Counted from the stretch's first letter, positions 35,326-44,188 are shown. The stretch: 64,000 nucleotides of DNA from Prevotella veroralis DSM 19559 = JCM 6290 (GCF_000377625.1 NZ_KB898325.1:62001-126000), one strand, 5' to 3'. Notes: generated by a model not told the origin, from the sequence alone. Numbers and translations: made by a program.

Positions 35326-35665
35326 AAATTTATATACGGTTAGCGGAAAATTTTTATTTGATATAAATTTATTTCTAACCTGTTCCCCATAAATTTCTAA
35401 CCGTATATAAATTTACGGGGAACAGGTTAGAAATTTTACGCAAACAGCATATAAATTTATCGGGAACCGTATCTAGCTGTTGCGCAATGCGTATCCCGTT
35501 GCTGTTAGATACGTATTCCGCTATCGCTAGATACGTATTGCACTGCTGACAGATACGTATCTAACGGCGACGCTCACCGTATCTAACGGCAACGCTCACC
35601 GCATCTAACGGAACAGGAATACGTATCTAACAGCAACGGAATACGCATCTGGCAGAGGATAGATT
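35326..35665. repeat. Long 22-bp-period repeat region, about 15 units (array 6)
   Basis: From 35326 the DNA falls into 22-base steps. The first part (to about 35457) alternates AAATTT-containing units and TTTCTAACCTGTTCCCC with its reverse complement. From 35468 nine exact 22-bp steps follow, the early ones with CGTATTCCG..CTAGATA and the later ones with CGTATCTAACGGCAACG, which is largely the reverse complement. The array is flanked by MITE ends at 35204 and 35671. Confidence 0.85.
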
Positions 35666-35670
35666 AAAGA

Positions 35671-35686
35671 TATTGCTGTCCGGTAA
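35671..35686. mobile_element. Solo copy of the MITE terminal repeat
   Basis: TATTGCTGTCCGGTAA repeats the MITE end in direct orientation to 35077. With the inverted end at 35204, it brackets array 6. Confidence 0.6.
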
Positions 35687-35714
35687 CAAATAGAGGATAA
35701 AACCTATATAATGA

Positions 35715-35748
35715 AAGGAGGATATACCTCAAATGGTATATCCTCCTT
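35715..35748 (-). terminator. Terminator of thrS
   Basis: AAGGAGGATATACC pairs perfectly with GGTATATCCTCCTT across a six-base loop, about 55 bases past the thrS stop. Confidence 0.75.
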
Positions 35749-35801
35749 GCTTATTTATCCCTCATTATCGGTTGACAATGGGTTTGAATCGTTGCTTTTG
35801 A

Positions 35802-37751
35802 TTAATCCAATGTCTTGAGCTGTTCAGCAACTTCATCGTTAATGCGCTTAGCAAACTCTTCCATTGTCATGGTAGCTTGCTCGCCTCCACCCTGCTGGCG
35901 CATAGAAACTAAGCCTTGGGCTGCCTCTTTCTCACCAACAATGACCATATAAGGTACACGCTTTAGCTCGTTATCACGAATCTTGCGACCAATTTTCTCA
36001 TTGCGATCGTCCATGATTGAACGGACATCGTGAGCATCAAGGTAAGCCTTTACCTTGCGAGCGTAGTCATTATACTTCTCAGAGATTGGAAGAATTGCCA
36101 CCTGATCAGGTGTCAACCAAAGTGGGAAGTGCCCTGCTGTGTGCTCAATGAGTACAGCTGTGAAGCGTTCGAGCGAGCCAAATGGTGCACGGTGAATCAT
36201 CACAGGAGTCTTCTTCGTATTATCTTCCGCTGTATATTCGAGTTTGAAACGGTTAGGAAGATTATAGTCTACCTGGATAGTACCCAACTGCCAACGACGA
36301 CCAATGGCATCCTTTACCATGAAATCGAGCTTAGGACCATAGAAAGCGGCCTCTCCAAGTTCTACACGCGCCTTGAGACCTTTCTCTTCGCAAGCGGCCT
36401 TAATAGCGGCTTCGCTCTCTTCCCATACCTCATCTGAACCGATGTATTTCTCTTTATCGTTAGGGTCGCGGAGTGAAATCTGTGCCTCGTAATTGTCAAA
36501 TCCAAAGGTTGCGAATACCTTTAGAATAATATCAATATTGGTTTCGAACTCTGCTTTTACCTGATCTGGGCGAACGAAGATATGCGCATCATCCTGTGTA
36601 AACGTGCGAACACGGGTCAATCCATGCAACTCACCGCTCTTTTCATAGCGGAATACCGTACCGAACTCAGCAATACGCAATGGAAGATCTTTATAAGAAC
36701 GTGGCTTGTAAGCATAAACCTCACAGTGGTGAGGGCAGTTCATTGGCTTAAGCATGTACTCTTCATCCTCCTCTGGTGTATGAATTGGCTGGAAAGCATC
36801 CTTGCCATAGTGGGCATAGTGACCAGAAGTTACATAAAGGTTCTTACCACCGATACCTGGAGTAATAACCTCCTGATAGTTGTAAGGACGGAGAAGACGG
36901 CGCAATAACTCTTGCAAACGTAGACGAAGTTGCGTACCCTTTGGTAACCAAATAGGTAAACCCTTACCTACACGATCAGAGAACATGAAGAGTTCCATCT
37001 CTTTTCCAATCTTGCGGTGGTCACGTTTCTTAGCCTCTTCGAGCATAACGAGATATTCATCAAGCATCTTTTTCTTTGGGAAAGAGATACCATAGATACG
37101 CGTCATCTGCTCACGCTTCGCATCACCACGCCAGAAAGCACCCGCAACGCTGGTAATCTTGATGGCCTTGATAGTACCCGTTGATACAAGGTGCGGACCA
37201 CGACAAAGGTCGGTGAAACTACCTTGTGTATATGTTGAGATGGTTCCATCCTCGAGATCTTGCTCAATGTGCTCCACCTTATATTCCTGTCCATCAGCAG
37301 TAAACTCCTTAACGGCATCTGCTTTAGATATATCATGACGCACAACTTGCTCGTTCTTCTTAGCAAGTTCACGCATTTTCTCTTCAATCTTTGGGAAATC
37401 GTTCTCAGAGATAGCCTGACCCTTTGGTGGCATTACGTCATAGAAGAAGCCATTTTCAACAGCCGGACCGAATCCAAACTGTATACCTGGATAAAGTTCC
37501 TGCAATGCTTCAGCGAGAAGATGGGCAGAAGTGTGCCAGAAGGTGTGCTTACCTTCTTCATCGTCAAACTTATAAAGAGCAATCGTTGCATCCTCATTGA
37601 TAGGACGATTGAGCTCTACTGTTTCACCATTTACACCGCAAGATACAACGTCACGGGCGAGAGCCGGCGAAATGCTCTCGGCGATTTGATAACCAGTTAC
37701 GCCCTGTTCGTATTCACGAACGGAACCATCTGGGAAAGTGATTTTAACCAT
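35802..37751 (-). CDS. thrS: Threonine--tRNA ligase
   Basis: The 649-residue enzyme has an N-terminal TGS domain ([20 protein letters not shown]), the second additional domain with [13 protein letters not shown] (HxxxH editing site), the class II core with [10 protein letters not shown] (Zn-binding Cys/His) and [18 protein letters not shown] (motif 2), and a C-terminal anticodon-binding domain. Full length. It charges tRNA-Thr in the cytoplasm. Usual followers infC-rpmI-rplT are not downstream here; a repeat-filled region follows instead. Confidence 0.97.
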   Translation of the reverse strand: MVKITFPDGSVREYEQGVTGYQIAESISPALARDVVSCGVNGETVELNRPINEDATIALYKFDDEEGKHTFWHTSAHLLAEALQELYPGIQFGFGPAVENGFFYDVMPPKGQAISENDFPKIEEKMRELAKKNEQVVRHDISKADAVKEFTADGQEYKVEHIEQDLEDGTISTYTQGSFTDLCRGPHLVSTGTIKAIKITSVAGAFWRGDAKREQMTRIYGISFPKKKMLDEYLVMLEEAKKRDHRKIGKEMELFMFSDRVGKGLPIWLPKGTQLRLRLQELLRRLLRPYNYQEVITPGIGGKNLYVTSGHYAHYGKDAFQPIHTPEEDEEYMLKPMNCPHHCEVYAYKPRSYKDLPLRIAEFGTVFRYEKSGELHGLTRVRTFTQDDAHIFVRPDQVKAEFETNIDIILKVFATFGFDNYEAQISLRDPNDKEKYIGSDEVWEESEAAIKAACEEKGLKARVELGEAAFYGPKLDFMVKDAIGRRWQLGTIQVDYNLPNRFKLEYTAEDNTKKTPVMIHRAPFGSLERFTAVLIEHTAGHFPLWLTPDQVAILPISEKYNDYARKVKAYLDAHDVRSIMDDRNEKIGRKIRDNELKRVPYMVIVGEKEAAQGLVSMRQQGGGEQATMTMEEFAKRINDEVAEQLKTLD

Positions 37752-37784
37752 ACTACAAATTAGTTTTATAAATCAAAGTTGCGG

Positions 37785-37792
37785 CAAAGGTA
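37785..37792 (-). promoter_or_regulatory. -7 box of thrS
   Basis: TACCTTTG on the minus strand lies 33 bases before the thrS ATG. thrS probably can be expressed apart from the upstream TPR-def operon. Confidence 0.6.
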
Positions 37793-37916
37793 ACACTTTA
37801 TTATGAGAATGAGGAATATAAATGTAGTTTTCAATAAATGAATTGGAGAAGTAGAAGTACCAAGCTATATTATCATTATCAGGAATATGATATATTGCCA
37901 TTAATATTCTGAATGA

Positions 37917-38558
37917 CTACGGAAGTCTATTCTGTTTATTATCTCCTTCGGTTATTGGTTTCATTAACCAAGGACTCTTATTTAACGGTCGAAGATGATT
38001 GATATCAAACTGAATCGGCTTGGAAGGGCGTTGCTTTGGCTGTCGTCCTGCTTTGATATCAGCTCGGAGTTGTTGAGCTGCACCAAAGTCTTTCCATCGC
38101 TTTAGCATATAATCTAATTGGGTAAGCGCTGTTTGCTTGTCTCCTACCCTATACAAACAATAAGCTCGATTAAACCAATAATCACGATTGTCTGGGGAGA
38201 TATCTATCGCATGAGTATAAGCAACGATAGCACTATCGTAACGTTCTTCACGAATATTAGTCATTCCATAAAGTTCATAGATATCAGCTATATAAGGTTG
38301 TAGCTCTAAGGCACGTCGACAATCGCTATCGGCACCTTTATAATCTTCTAGATGGTACTTGGATAAAGCCATAAGATACCAAGCCTCATAAAGGTTTGGC
38401 TTTAAACCAACAATACGAGAGAATATTTGCATGGAAGTAACGTAATATCCTTGATCTAGCGTTCGCCTCCCCTCTTCCATCATTTTATTGATGTTATACT
38501 GGGCTGCTGCTGGCAATGTCAAGAGACAGAGCAAGGATACTACGATTCCACGCAACAT
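37917..38558 (-). CDS. Secreted TPR-repeat protein
   Basis: The 213-residue protein has a signal peptide (LRGIVVSLLCLLTLPAAAQ) followed by about four tetratricopeptide units, with TPR consensus residues in NLYEAWYLMALSKYHLEDY, ADIYELYGMTNIREERY and RDYWFNRAYCLYRVGDK. TPRs mediate protein-protein contacts in the periplasm. The C-terminal tail is proline- and basic-rich with no fold assigned. It is six bases from def and is the last gene of the SPOR-ruvX-def-TPR run. Confidence 0.82.
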   Translation of the reverse strand: MLRGIVVSLLCLLTLPAAAQYNINKMMEEGRRTLDQGYYVTSMQIFSRIVGLKPNLYEAWYLMALSKYHLEDYKGADSDCRRALELQPYIADIYELYGMTNIREERYDSAIVAYTHAIDISPDNRDYWFNRAYCLYRVGDKQTALTQLDYMLKRWKDFGAAQQLRADIKAGRQPKQRPSKPIQFDINHLRPLNKSPWLMKPITEGDNKQNRLP

Positions 38559-38564
38559 ATCACT

Positions 38565-39125
38565 CTACTTACGTGGAGGCTTCACACGATAGTTACAACG
38601 CACCTTTCCTTGCAAGAGGGCTTTCAACTTACTATTTATCATCTGCTTGCGGAATGGTGAGAGATGATCAGTAAATACTTTGCCATCAAGATGATCGAAC
38701 TCGTGCTGAATAACGCGGGCAAGGTAGCCTTCAATCCATTCTTCATGTTCAACAAGGTTCTCATCAACATACTTCACATAGATACGCTTGGCACGTGTCA
38801 CAGACTCATGAATACCTGGCAATGATAAACATCCTTCTTCTAAAGTTTCAGTCTCTGAATCATCGAACTCTAAGATATGTCCATTGATAAAAGCATGACG
38901 AAAGCCTTTATACTCAGGGAATGTCTCTGAAAGAACATCCAAATCAATAACTACCACACGAATAGACTTTCCAATTTGTGGAGCAGCCAACCCTACACCA
39001 TCACTGGCAGTATTGGTCTCAAACATATTTTGTATCAGCTGTTGCAAATCAGGATAGTCAAGAGGAATATCCTCTGCTACTTTGCGCAACACAGGCTGAC
39101 CGTATGTGTAAACAGGTAATACCAT
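38565..39125 (-). CDS. def: Peptide deformylase
   Basis: The 186-residue enzyme has the three PDF motifs: GVGLAAPQIG, EEGCLSLPG and QHEFDHLDGKVF, with Cys and two His as metal ligands and Glu as base. It removes the formyl group from new N-terminal methionines. Length matches family norms. It is in the run with ruvX and the SPOR lipoprotein, as in many Bacteroidales genomes. Confidence 0.96.
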   Translation of the reverse strand: MVLPVYTYGQPVLRKVAEDIPLDYPDLQQLIQNMFETNTASDGVGLAAPQIGKSIRVVVIDLDVLSETFPEYKGFRHAFINGHILEFDDSETETLEEGCLSLPGIHESVTRAKRIYVKYVDENLVEHEEWIEGYLARVIQHEFDHLDGKVFTDHLSPFRKQMINSKLKALLQGKVRCNYRVKPPRK

Positions 39126-39202
39126 ATTACTTCTTTAATTAATTATTGGGTTTTAGGTCTCATTGCATTAATCGAGTCGATTTAACAAAGCACACTCATC
39201 GA

Positions 39203-39622
39203 CTAAAGCCCTTTAGACCTCATGTAATCCTGAAGAATAATTGTTGCAGAAATCTCGTCAACAAGCCCTTTATCCTCACGACGTGTCTTTTTCTTCACAC
39301 CACCAGCAATCATCGCTTGATGCGCAATCACAGAGGTAAAACGCTCATCATAATAATCGATAGGCATCCCTGGATGTAGTTTACGCCAACGATTAACGAA
39401 GTTTTCTACACGAGTTAGATTCTCGCTAGGTTGACCATTCGGCTGAATAGGCTTACCTATTACCAATTGATCTACTGATTCCTTGGTAACATATTGTGTC
39501 AAGTAATCAAAAATATCGGATGTGGGGATAGTCGCTAACCCATTTGCAATAATACGCAATGGGTCAGTGACTGCCAATCCTGTACGTTTCTTTCCGTAGT
39601 CTATTGATAGAATCCTACCCAT
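39203..39622 (-). CDS. ruvX: YqgF/RuvX Holliday junction resolvase-like protein
   Basis: The 139-residue protein has the RNase H-like N-terminal RILSIDYGKKRTGLAVTD, a VIGKPIQPNG middle and YDERFTS, ending DEISATIILQDY, the acidic residues forming the two-metal site. Proposed roles are Holliday junction resolution or rRNA 5'-end maturation. It starts directly after the stop of the SPOR gene. Confidence 0.93.
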   Translation of the reverse strand: MGRILSIDYGKKRTGLAVTDPLRIIANGLATIPTSDIFDYLTQYVTKESVDQLVIGKPIQPNGQPSENLTRVENFVNRWRKLHPGMPIDYYDERFTSVIAHQAMIAGGVKKKTRREDKGLVDEISATIILQDYMRSKGL

Positions 39623-40120
39623 TTACTTTGCGAGCAACCAAGCATCAGCATAAGTTGCACGAAGCTGATTACGGCTTTGTACTGCAGAAGCCTTGCTATC
39701 AAATGTAGCAGCGACAACACGATACATATTATTACCAGAATTGAAAGCTACCTGTGCAGAGTAACCTGCATTCTGCAAACGTTGCTGTAAACCTTCTGCA
39801 TTAGCCTTTACACCGAAAGAACCAACAACAACGCTATAAGCCTTCAAGCCAGCGCCATTTACAACTGATACATTCTCACGACGAACAGGCTCGTTGTCAT
39901 AGTTATCGACAACTGGAGCTTGAGTTACAGGCTGTTGTACAGTCTCAACAGGAGCAACAACAGGAGCATCCTGCCTCATGCTATCATCATTATCTGTAGA
40001 TGTCTGCTCTTGGGCTTTTGCCTTTTCATAAGCCTTCTTGTATGCACTCTCACTAGACTTACAACCAGTGAATGACAATGCCACACACATAGCAGCACCC
40101 AAAACCATTATTTTTTTCAT
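39623..40120 (-). CDS. SPOR-domain lipoprotein
   Basis: The 165-residue protein has a lipoprotein signal (MKKIMVLGAAMCVALSFTGC), a Gln/Pro/Val-rich linker with QPVTQAPVVD, and a C-terminal SPOR domain (YSVVVGSFGVKANAEGLQ through NMYRVVAATF). SPOR domains bind denuded glycan strands at the division site, so it is an envelope/septal protein. Its stop abuts ruvX. Confidence 0.88.
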   Translation of the reverse strand: MKKIMVLGAAMCVALSFTGCKSSESAYKKAYEKAKAQEQTSTDNDDSMRQDAPVVAPVETVQQPVTQAPVVDNYDNEPVRRENVSVVNGAGLKAYSVVVGSFGVKANAEGLQQRLQNAGYSAQVAFNSGNNMYRVVAATFDSKASAVQSRNQLRATYADAWLLAK

Positions 40121-40166
40121 AATCCGTTAGTTATTTATTAGTTATGCGTTTATTCTTTTTATCGTG

Positions 40167-40174
40167 CGAAGTTA
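40167..40174 (-). promoter_or_regulatory. Weak -7 box of SPOR-ruvX-def-TPR operon
   Basis: TAACTTCG on the minus strand resembles TAnnTTTG with one mismatch, 46 bases before the SPOR gene start. Confidence 0.35.
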
Positions 40175-40290
40175 CGAAATAAGCAGCAGAAGTTAAAAAA
40201 TAACGCAACTAAAGTTTGTTAAATAAGGTATTTGCAATATTTTTAACACAAAATACTAGCGATCGTATTGTCAGTACGCGAAACTTTGAC

Positions 40291-40298
40291 TATATTTG
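40291..40298 (+). promoter_or_regulatory. -7 box of YtxH/holin-like operon
   Basis: TATATTTG lies 45 bases before the YtxH-like gene. Confidence 0.6.
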
Positions 40299-40343
40299 CC
40301 AATGATTAGATTATATTTAACTAACATTTTAAAGTAAGAGATT

Positions 40344-40559
40344 ATGAAGACATTAGGTTACATTGGAGCATTCCTCTGCGGTAGTATTACAGGTGCAGCA
40401 CTTGGACTTTTGTTGGCTCCAGAAAAGGGAACAGACACCCGAACAAAGATTGCTGATGCTGTTGACGACTTCTGCAAGAAGCACGATCTTAAACTTAGCC
40501 GTAAAGAGGCTGATGAATTTGTAGAGGACATCAAGGACGCAGCAGCAGAGACTATCTAA
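40344..40559 (+). CDS. YtxH-domain protein
   Basis: The 71-residue protein has one hydrophobic, glycine-rich helix (IGAFLCGSITGAALGLLLAP) followed by EKGTDTR, the YtxH/gas-vesicle-like motif, then a charged helix. It should be a small inner-membrane protein. Together with the next two genes it forms a compact operon often seen in Bacteroidales, with a likely envelope-stress role, though no mechanism is known. Confidence 0.82.
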   Translation: MKTLGYIGAFLCGSITGAALGLLLAPEKGTDTRTKIADAVDDFCKKHDLKLSRKEADEFVEDIKDAAAETI

Positions 40560-40568
40560 TTTGTTGAA

Positions 40569-40922
40569 ATGTTTTCTAACGATAACAACATTGAAACAAT
40601 AGCGCAACTCACTGAGGCGTTAAAGCATTACATCGGGCTTCAATCAGAATATCTGAAGCTCGATGTAATTGAGAAGATTGTGCGGTTATTGACGGTAATT
40701 ACTATAATTACGGTTCTTAGCGTAACTCTTCTCATCTCATTGGTTTATTTTTCTTTTGCAGCAGCTTATGCGTTGCAAACATTGATGGGTTCGCTTATCC
40801 TGGCTTTCCTAGTCGTTGGTGCTTTCTATTTAGTACTACTCATTTTCTTTATCTTATTACGTCATCGTTTAATCGAACGACCATTAGTAAGATTCTTAGG
40901 AAGCCTTTTAATGTCAAAATAA
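40569..40922 (+). CDS. Phage-holin-superfamily-like (holin_3_6) membrane protein
   Basis: The 117-residue protein has an amphipathic N-terminal helix (YIGLQSEYLKLDVIEKIVR) and two long membrane helices (VITIITVLSVTLLISLVYF; SLILAFLVVGAFYLVLLIFF). This matches the putative actinobacterial holin-X/holin superfamily III domain, which despite its name is chromosomal here. It starts nine bases after the YtxH-like gene. Confidence 0.75.
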   Translation: MFSNDNNIETIAQLTEALKHYIGLQSEYLKLDVIEKIVRLLTVITIITVLSVTLLISLVYFSFAAAYALQTLMGSLILAFLVVGAFYLVLLIFFILLRHRLIERPLVRFLGSLLMSK

Positions 40923-40926
40923 GCTT

Positions 40927-41238
40927 ATGACTGACCAGAAAACTATCACTGATTCTGAATATAAGTCGTTGAATGACATTCGACTTCGAAAAGCTCAGTT
41001 GCTTACCGACTTAACTAAAGATAGCAACAAAATAGCTGACTTATGGAATCAGCTCATGCACAAACCCAAGAATAATAATACACCAACACAACGCTTCTCT
41101 GGACTTATCAATACGGGAGCTGGCGTATTAGATGGACTTATCTTGGGCTGGAAACTCTATCGGAAGTTTGGTGGTATGAAGACTTCCCGATCCTCTGAGA
41201 AAAAGAAATTTGGCTTATTCCACAAAAGAAACAAGTAA
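40927..41238 (+). CDS. Conserved small protein of the YtxH/holin-like operon
   Basis: The 103-residue protein has a charged helical first half (KSLNDIRLRKAQLLTDLTKD) and a short Gly/Ala/hydrophobic segment (INTGAGVLDGLILGWKLY), then a basic tail. It lies four bases after the holin-like gene. I know no function; it may be a peripheral partner of its neighbours. Confidence 0.6.
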   Translation: MTDQKTITDSEYKSLNDIRLRKAQLLTDLTKDSNKIADLWNQLMHKPKNNNTPTQRFSGLINTGAGVLDGLILGWKLYRKFGGMKTSRSSEKKKFGLFHKRNK

Positions 41239-41416
41239 TAGCAGTATTTAAAGCTAATGTAAAAACAAATAAATTAAGGTGGTATCAAAAGCTACAATAG
41301 CATTGGTACACCTTATTTTATATATAATCGTCTCGCCAATCTGTCAATGCTAAGAAAACCAAGAAAAAGTTCGCGAACTTTTTCCAAATTGTTCGCGAAC
41401 TTTTTTATACTCGTCT

Positions 41417-41526
41417 TTAACGTAGATAATACTCTTCTGTTAGGTATGTGGGAGGAGTTGTTGACGATATATACTTTTGTCATTGACAATATGTACTTTT
41501 GTGCTCCACGAAATATACTCTTGTCA
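41417..41526. repeat. 22-bp-period array, about 5 units (array 7)
   Basis: Units start at 41417, 41439, 41461, 41483 and 41505, with the core TTGACGATATATACTTTTGT or a variant; the second is degenerate. Confidence 0.7.
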
Positions 41527-41583
41527 AAGAGCGTAAGATTAGGGAATTGGGTTGCAGTAAATGCGTGTGCGGTTTGCATAGAT

Positions 41584-41649
41584 TTTCTAACCTGTTCCCC
41601 ATAAATTTCTATCAAATAAAAATTTCCCGCTAACCATATATAAATTTGC
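41584..41649. repeat. Three 22-bp units of the array-6 family
   Basis: TTTCTAACCTGTTCCCCATA and CCGCTAACCATATATAAATT (last part overlapping) match segments of array 6 (35326-35457), the latter in reverse orientation. This is a second copy of that repeat family. Confidence 0.75.
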
Positions 41650-41894
41650 AGGCATCGGATATGGCTTTTTGTAAGCCTATTGTAAAGTTAGATTCTTGGT
41701 TTTTATTAGATACGCAGAGCTTATGACTTTGTTAGTCTGGCTCGTCAAAGAAGTAGATAGACTTCAAGCAAAGACAGGCATAAAAAAGTTCGCGAACTTT
41801 TCTTAAATTGTTCGCGAACTTTTTCTTGTATATCTTAGCATTGACCTTTCTTGGTTTGGCGAGCTGTCTTCTTAATATATAAACAGAATCTTAT

Positions 41895-42287
41895 CTATCC
41901 AAAGATACGCTTAAATAAACTTTTCTTTTTCTCTTCCGGTTTCGTTATTTCCTCCTTTTGAGGCTTGATATCTTCTTTGTGAAATTGCTCTTCTGCTTTA
42001 ACCTTAGGCATATCCTCACCCTCAATGATTCCAGCTGCAGCCCATTGTGTAGCAAGTGTTGTTACATCGTTTTTAGCTGTTGCCTCATCAATATCATATT
42101 GTTCACAAAGAAGTTGGGTGAGTGTATCAATGGTGAAGTTGTCTAGTTTCTGCACTTCTTGCCATAAGTAAGCCGAACTCTCGTTCATAGAAATGATATT
42201 GCTGAAGTCGATATTCTCATCTCCTTCTGCGACTATGATATTTTCTCCGCATACTTCACGGAGGTTAAAGCCATTCTTTACTTTCAT
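41895..42287 (-). CDS. PqqD-like peptide-recognition protein
   Basis: The 130-residue protein has a PqqD/RRE-like winged-helix domain (LREVCGENIIVAEG, SMNESSAYLWQEVQ, LCEQYDIDEATAKNDVTTL), which in RiPP systems binds precursor leader peptides. The C-terminus is a charged linker then a basic KKKSLFKRIFG tail that could touch the membrane. It is the last gene in a unit with an S24/S26 peptidase and an HprK-like kinase. No precursor peptide has been found nearby. Confidence 0.78.
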   Translation of the reverse strand: MKVKNGFNLREVCGENIIVAEGDENIDFSNIISMNESSAYLWQEVQKLDNFTIDTLTQLLCEQYDIDEATAKNDVTTLATQWAAAGIIEGEDMPKVKAEEQFHKEDIKPQKEEITKPEEKKKSLFKRIFG

Positions 42288-42364
42288 TATTGTTGATTAC
42301 TTATTATGAGTTAATGTCTTAGCCTTATTTGTTTTGTTGGACAGAGAAAGGACTTTGTCATTGC

Positions 42365-42856
42365 TTAGATTGGTCCGAACAATGGAATCCATAATCGCCT
42401 ATAGGCGGCAAGGAGATAACGACGAAAGGGAAGTAAACCTACCCATAGTTTGCTATATAACTTCCATTTCCACCCGTCAGTACGATCCATGGTCTTATGT
42501 CCTTTTCTGTAAAAACCAATGACTGCACCAACAATGTTCTCTCGCTTACAATGTTCAATACCGAGATTTCCATCACCACGAAGCGTGATATTCTCTCCTT
42601 CCATTCGATCAATGCGATGCAGAACAAAATGTTTTGGACTTATCTCGGCAAGGACTGGATCGCCAACCTTTATACTTGAAGGTTTTACCAATAATGCCTT
42701 GTCTCTGTCATTCTCAAGAAATGGACGCATAGAGAATCCCCGAAGACGCAAAGTTACATTATGTCCTTCGTTTAAGATCTTAACGACTTCTGGGATTAAA
42801 TCAGCATTTGCAAATTGAATCTCAGTCGTTGTGAGGATTGGCTCTTTAGTCGACAT
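42365..42856 (-). CDS. S24/S26-family signal-peptidase-like protein
   Basis: The 163-residue protein has a serine peptidase core: RLRGFSMRPFL (catalytic Ser box), KVGDPVLAEI, HFVLHRIDRM (His in place of the usual Lys, as in ER/archaeal-type enzymes) and TLRGDGNLG. A hydrophobic aromatic C-terminus follows (WVGLLPFRRYLLAAYRRLWI). It starts two bases after the HprK-like gene's stop. It may process the peptide that PqqD recognises. Confidence 0.75.
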   Translation of the reverse strand: MSTKEPILTTTEIQFANADLIPEVVKILNEGHNVTLRLRGFSMRPFLENDRDKALLVKPSSIKVGDPVLAEISPKHFVLHRIDRMEGENITLRGDGNLGIEHCKRENIVGAVIGFYRKGHKTMDRTDGWKWKLYSKLWVGLLPFRRYLLAAYRRLWIPLFGPI

Positions 42857-42858
42857 TC

Positions 42859-43746
42859 TTATTTAATTGCTATTGCGCGTTGACAAACCTCAGCTGCTTC
42901 TTTGTTTGGCAAACAGTGGAGAGTATATATACGACCAGTCTCAACTATTTTAGTAATAGTATCACAAACAGCATTGTAGATGGTAGAATCCCATTTCATG
43001 CTAGAGCATGAAGGGAGAAGAGATGCGAATGCCTCAATAGGAGAGGGCTTGTCAACCGAATTTTCTTTAGCTCTGTCGATACGTGTGATTGCACCTAAGC
43101 GAGCTTTAATATTACGATAGCAAGGAGTTTTCCCACTCCAAGGACTTCCATAAATCCATGCTTCTCCATCAATAAGTCTCACAATGGGATTATCATCATT
43201 CATGAGATCACTACCAGGAATATGACGCAACCACATGCTGACTTGTGTTGATTTTCCCGTTCCACTCTTTGCTATAAAAGCATATCCATAACCATTATTG
43301 CGTACTAAGGAGGCGTGGATAAGCAAGACTTTTTGTTGAGCACCAGCAAATGCGAAGATGAGCATCAGTGCATTATTAATACCGAATGTACGCATATTGG
43401 TGTTGCCATTCAAGGCGCAATAACATTCGCTGAAATCCTTATTACATTTAAGTAAGCAACAATCAGCACCACTAATATCTTTGATGATATACTGATAACT
43501 TCCATCTTCAACACGATCAACAATGGTGTCTCCATTACCTGTGTCAAAGGCACGAATACGTTTGCGTTGCTCTTTGGGTACAGGTCTTATTGAATCATCA
43601 ACAATAAGACGAAAGAAAGGTTTGTCTGATTCTTCCTTGACTCTAAAAGGTTCAAACGAGCGTAACAAGTGCATTCCGTTGATACTTGTATCACGGAATG
43701 TAATCTGCACGTCAAGGTCAGCTACTCTAAAGTTGTTTACGTCCAT
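42859..43746 (-). CDS. HprK-like P-loop kinase
   Basis: The 295-residue protein has an N-terminal ~130-residue domain and a P-loop nucleotide-binding core: FIAKSGTGKSTQVSMW (Walker A), NDDNPIVRL (HprK-type Asp pair), GSPWSGKTPCYRN. HprK-related kinases in lasso-peptide and related clusters phosphorylate the peptide; there is no evidence here for PTS control. I start at ATG 43746, just after the upstream gene's stop, rather than 43770, which overlaps it. Confidence 0.75.
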   Translation of the reverse strand: MDVNNFRVADLDVQITFRDTSINGMHLLRSFEPFRVKEESDKPFFRLIVDDSIRPVPKEQRKRIRAFDTGNGDTIVDRVEDGSYQYIIKDISGADCCLLKCNKDFSECYCALNGNTNMRTFGINNALMLIFAFAGAQQKVLLIHASLVRNNGYGYAFIAKSGTGKSTQVSMWLRHIPGSDLMNDDNPIVRLIDGEAWIYGSPWSGKTPCYRNIKARLGAITRIDRAKENSVDKPSPIEAFASLLPSCSSMKWDSTIYNAVCDTITKIVETGRIYTLHCLPNKEAAEVCQRAIAIK

Positions 43747-43747
43747 T

Positions 43748-44167
43748 TTATGATTGTTGGTCGGGTTCAACAGGCGTGTACTTAAACTGACTATCTTTTA
43801 AACTCTTGATAGAGTATTTCTTTTTCGATTTCTCGTAACGTTCTTTTAGTTTAAGATACTTCTTTGTAGCATCTTTCTCGTTCTCTGCGAACATGGTTAT
43901 ACAAGTAGGAAAAGCCTCCAAACCATTACTTTGTAGATAGTTGCGTAATTGATAAGAATAGTCTTCACGATTAGCCAAGAACTTTGTTCTGTTGTTTACC
44001 AAGTACGCATTTACTGTTTGAATATCCGTTAGATAGACAGTTGAATCATTAAAAGAAGCAGCAAAACCAAACATGTAAATCTTTGCTGGTCTATATCCTT
44101 TTGCATTACCGTTAATTACACATCCCACAAGAAGAACTGTGACGATTAATAGTTGGCGAAGTCTCAT
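43748..44167 (-). CDS. Secreted uncharacterised protein in rpoD operon
   Basis: The 139-residue protein has a signal peptide (RLRQLLIVTVLLVGCVINGNA) and a mature part with KIYMFGFAASFNDSTVYLTDIQ and a long basic helix (KKYLKLKERYEKSKKKY). It is probably periplasmic or surface-bound. I recognise no named family. It lies between rpoD and the HprK-like gene in one direction with tight spacing. Confidence 0.65.
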   Translation of the reverse strand: MRLRQLLIVTVLLVGCVINGNAKGYRPAKIYMFGFAASFNDSTVYLTDIQTVNAYLVNNRTKFLANREDYSYQLRNYLQSNGLEAFPTCITMFAENEKDATKKYLKLKERYEKSKKKYSIKSLKDSQFKYTPVEPDQQS

Positions 44168-44188
44168 TTTCTTATTTCTATGTTAATA

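Larger units (their letters stand above)
41332..41863. repeat. Long inverted repeat around an intergenic repeat region
   Basis: Bases 41332-41418 and 41771-41863 are imperfect reverse complements. Each arm carries CTCGCCA, TCAATGCTAAGA, and two AAGTTCGCGAACTT palindromes 22 bp apart, then a CGTCTTT or TGTCTTT end. The gap 41239-41894 between convergent genes contains no supported gene. Confidence 0.8.

Noticed and set aside
40569..40922. Prophage remnant (holin)
   Set aside because: The gene is in a typical chromosomal YtxH operon with no other phage genes. The holin superfamily name does not imply a phage origin.
41313..41615. Minus-strand frame of 100 codons between the YtxH/holin-like operon and the PqqD gene
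   Set aside because: It lies wholly within inverted and 22-bp repeats. Its amino-acid order follows the repeats and no domain or promoter supports it.
42311..42361. 16-codon frame directly after the S24/S26 peptidase gene as a peptide precursor
   Set aside because: Too short, with no visible leader pattern; it is kept only as a speculative note in the PqqD finding.
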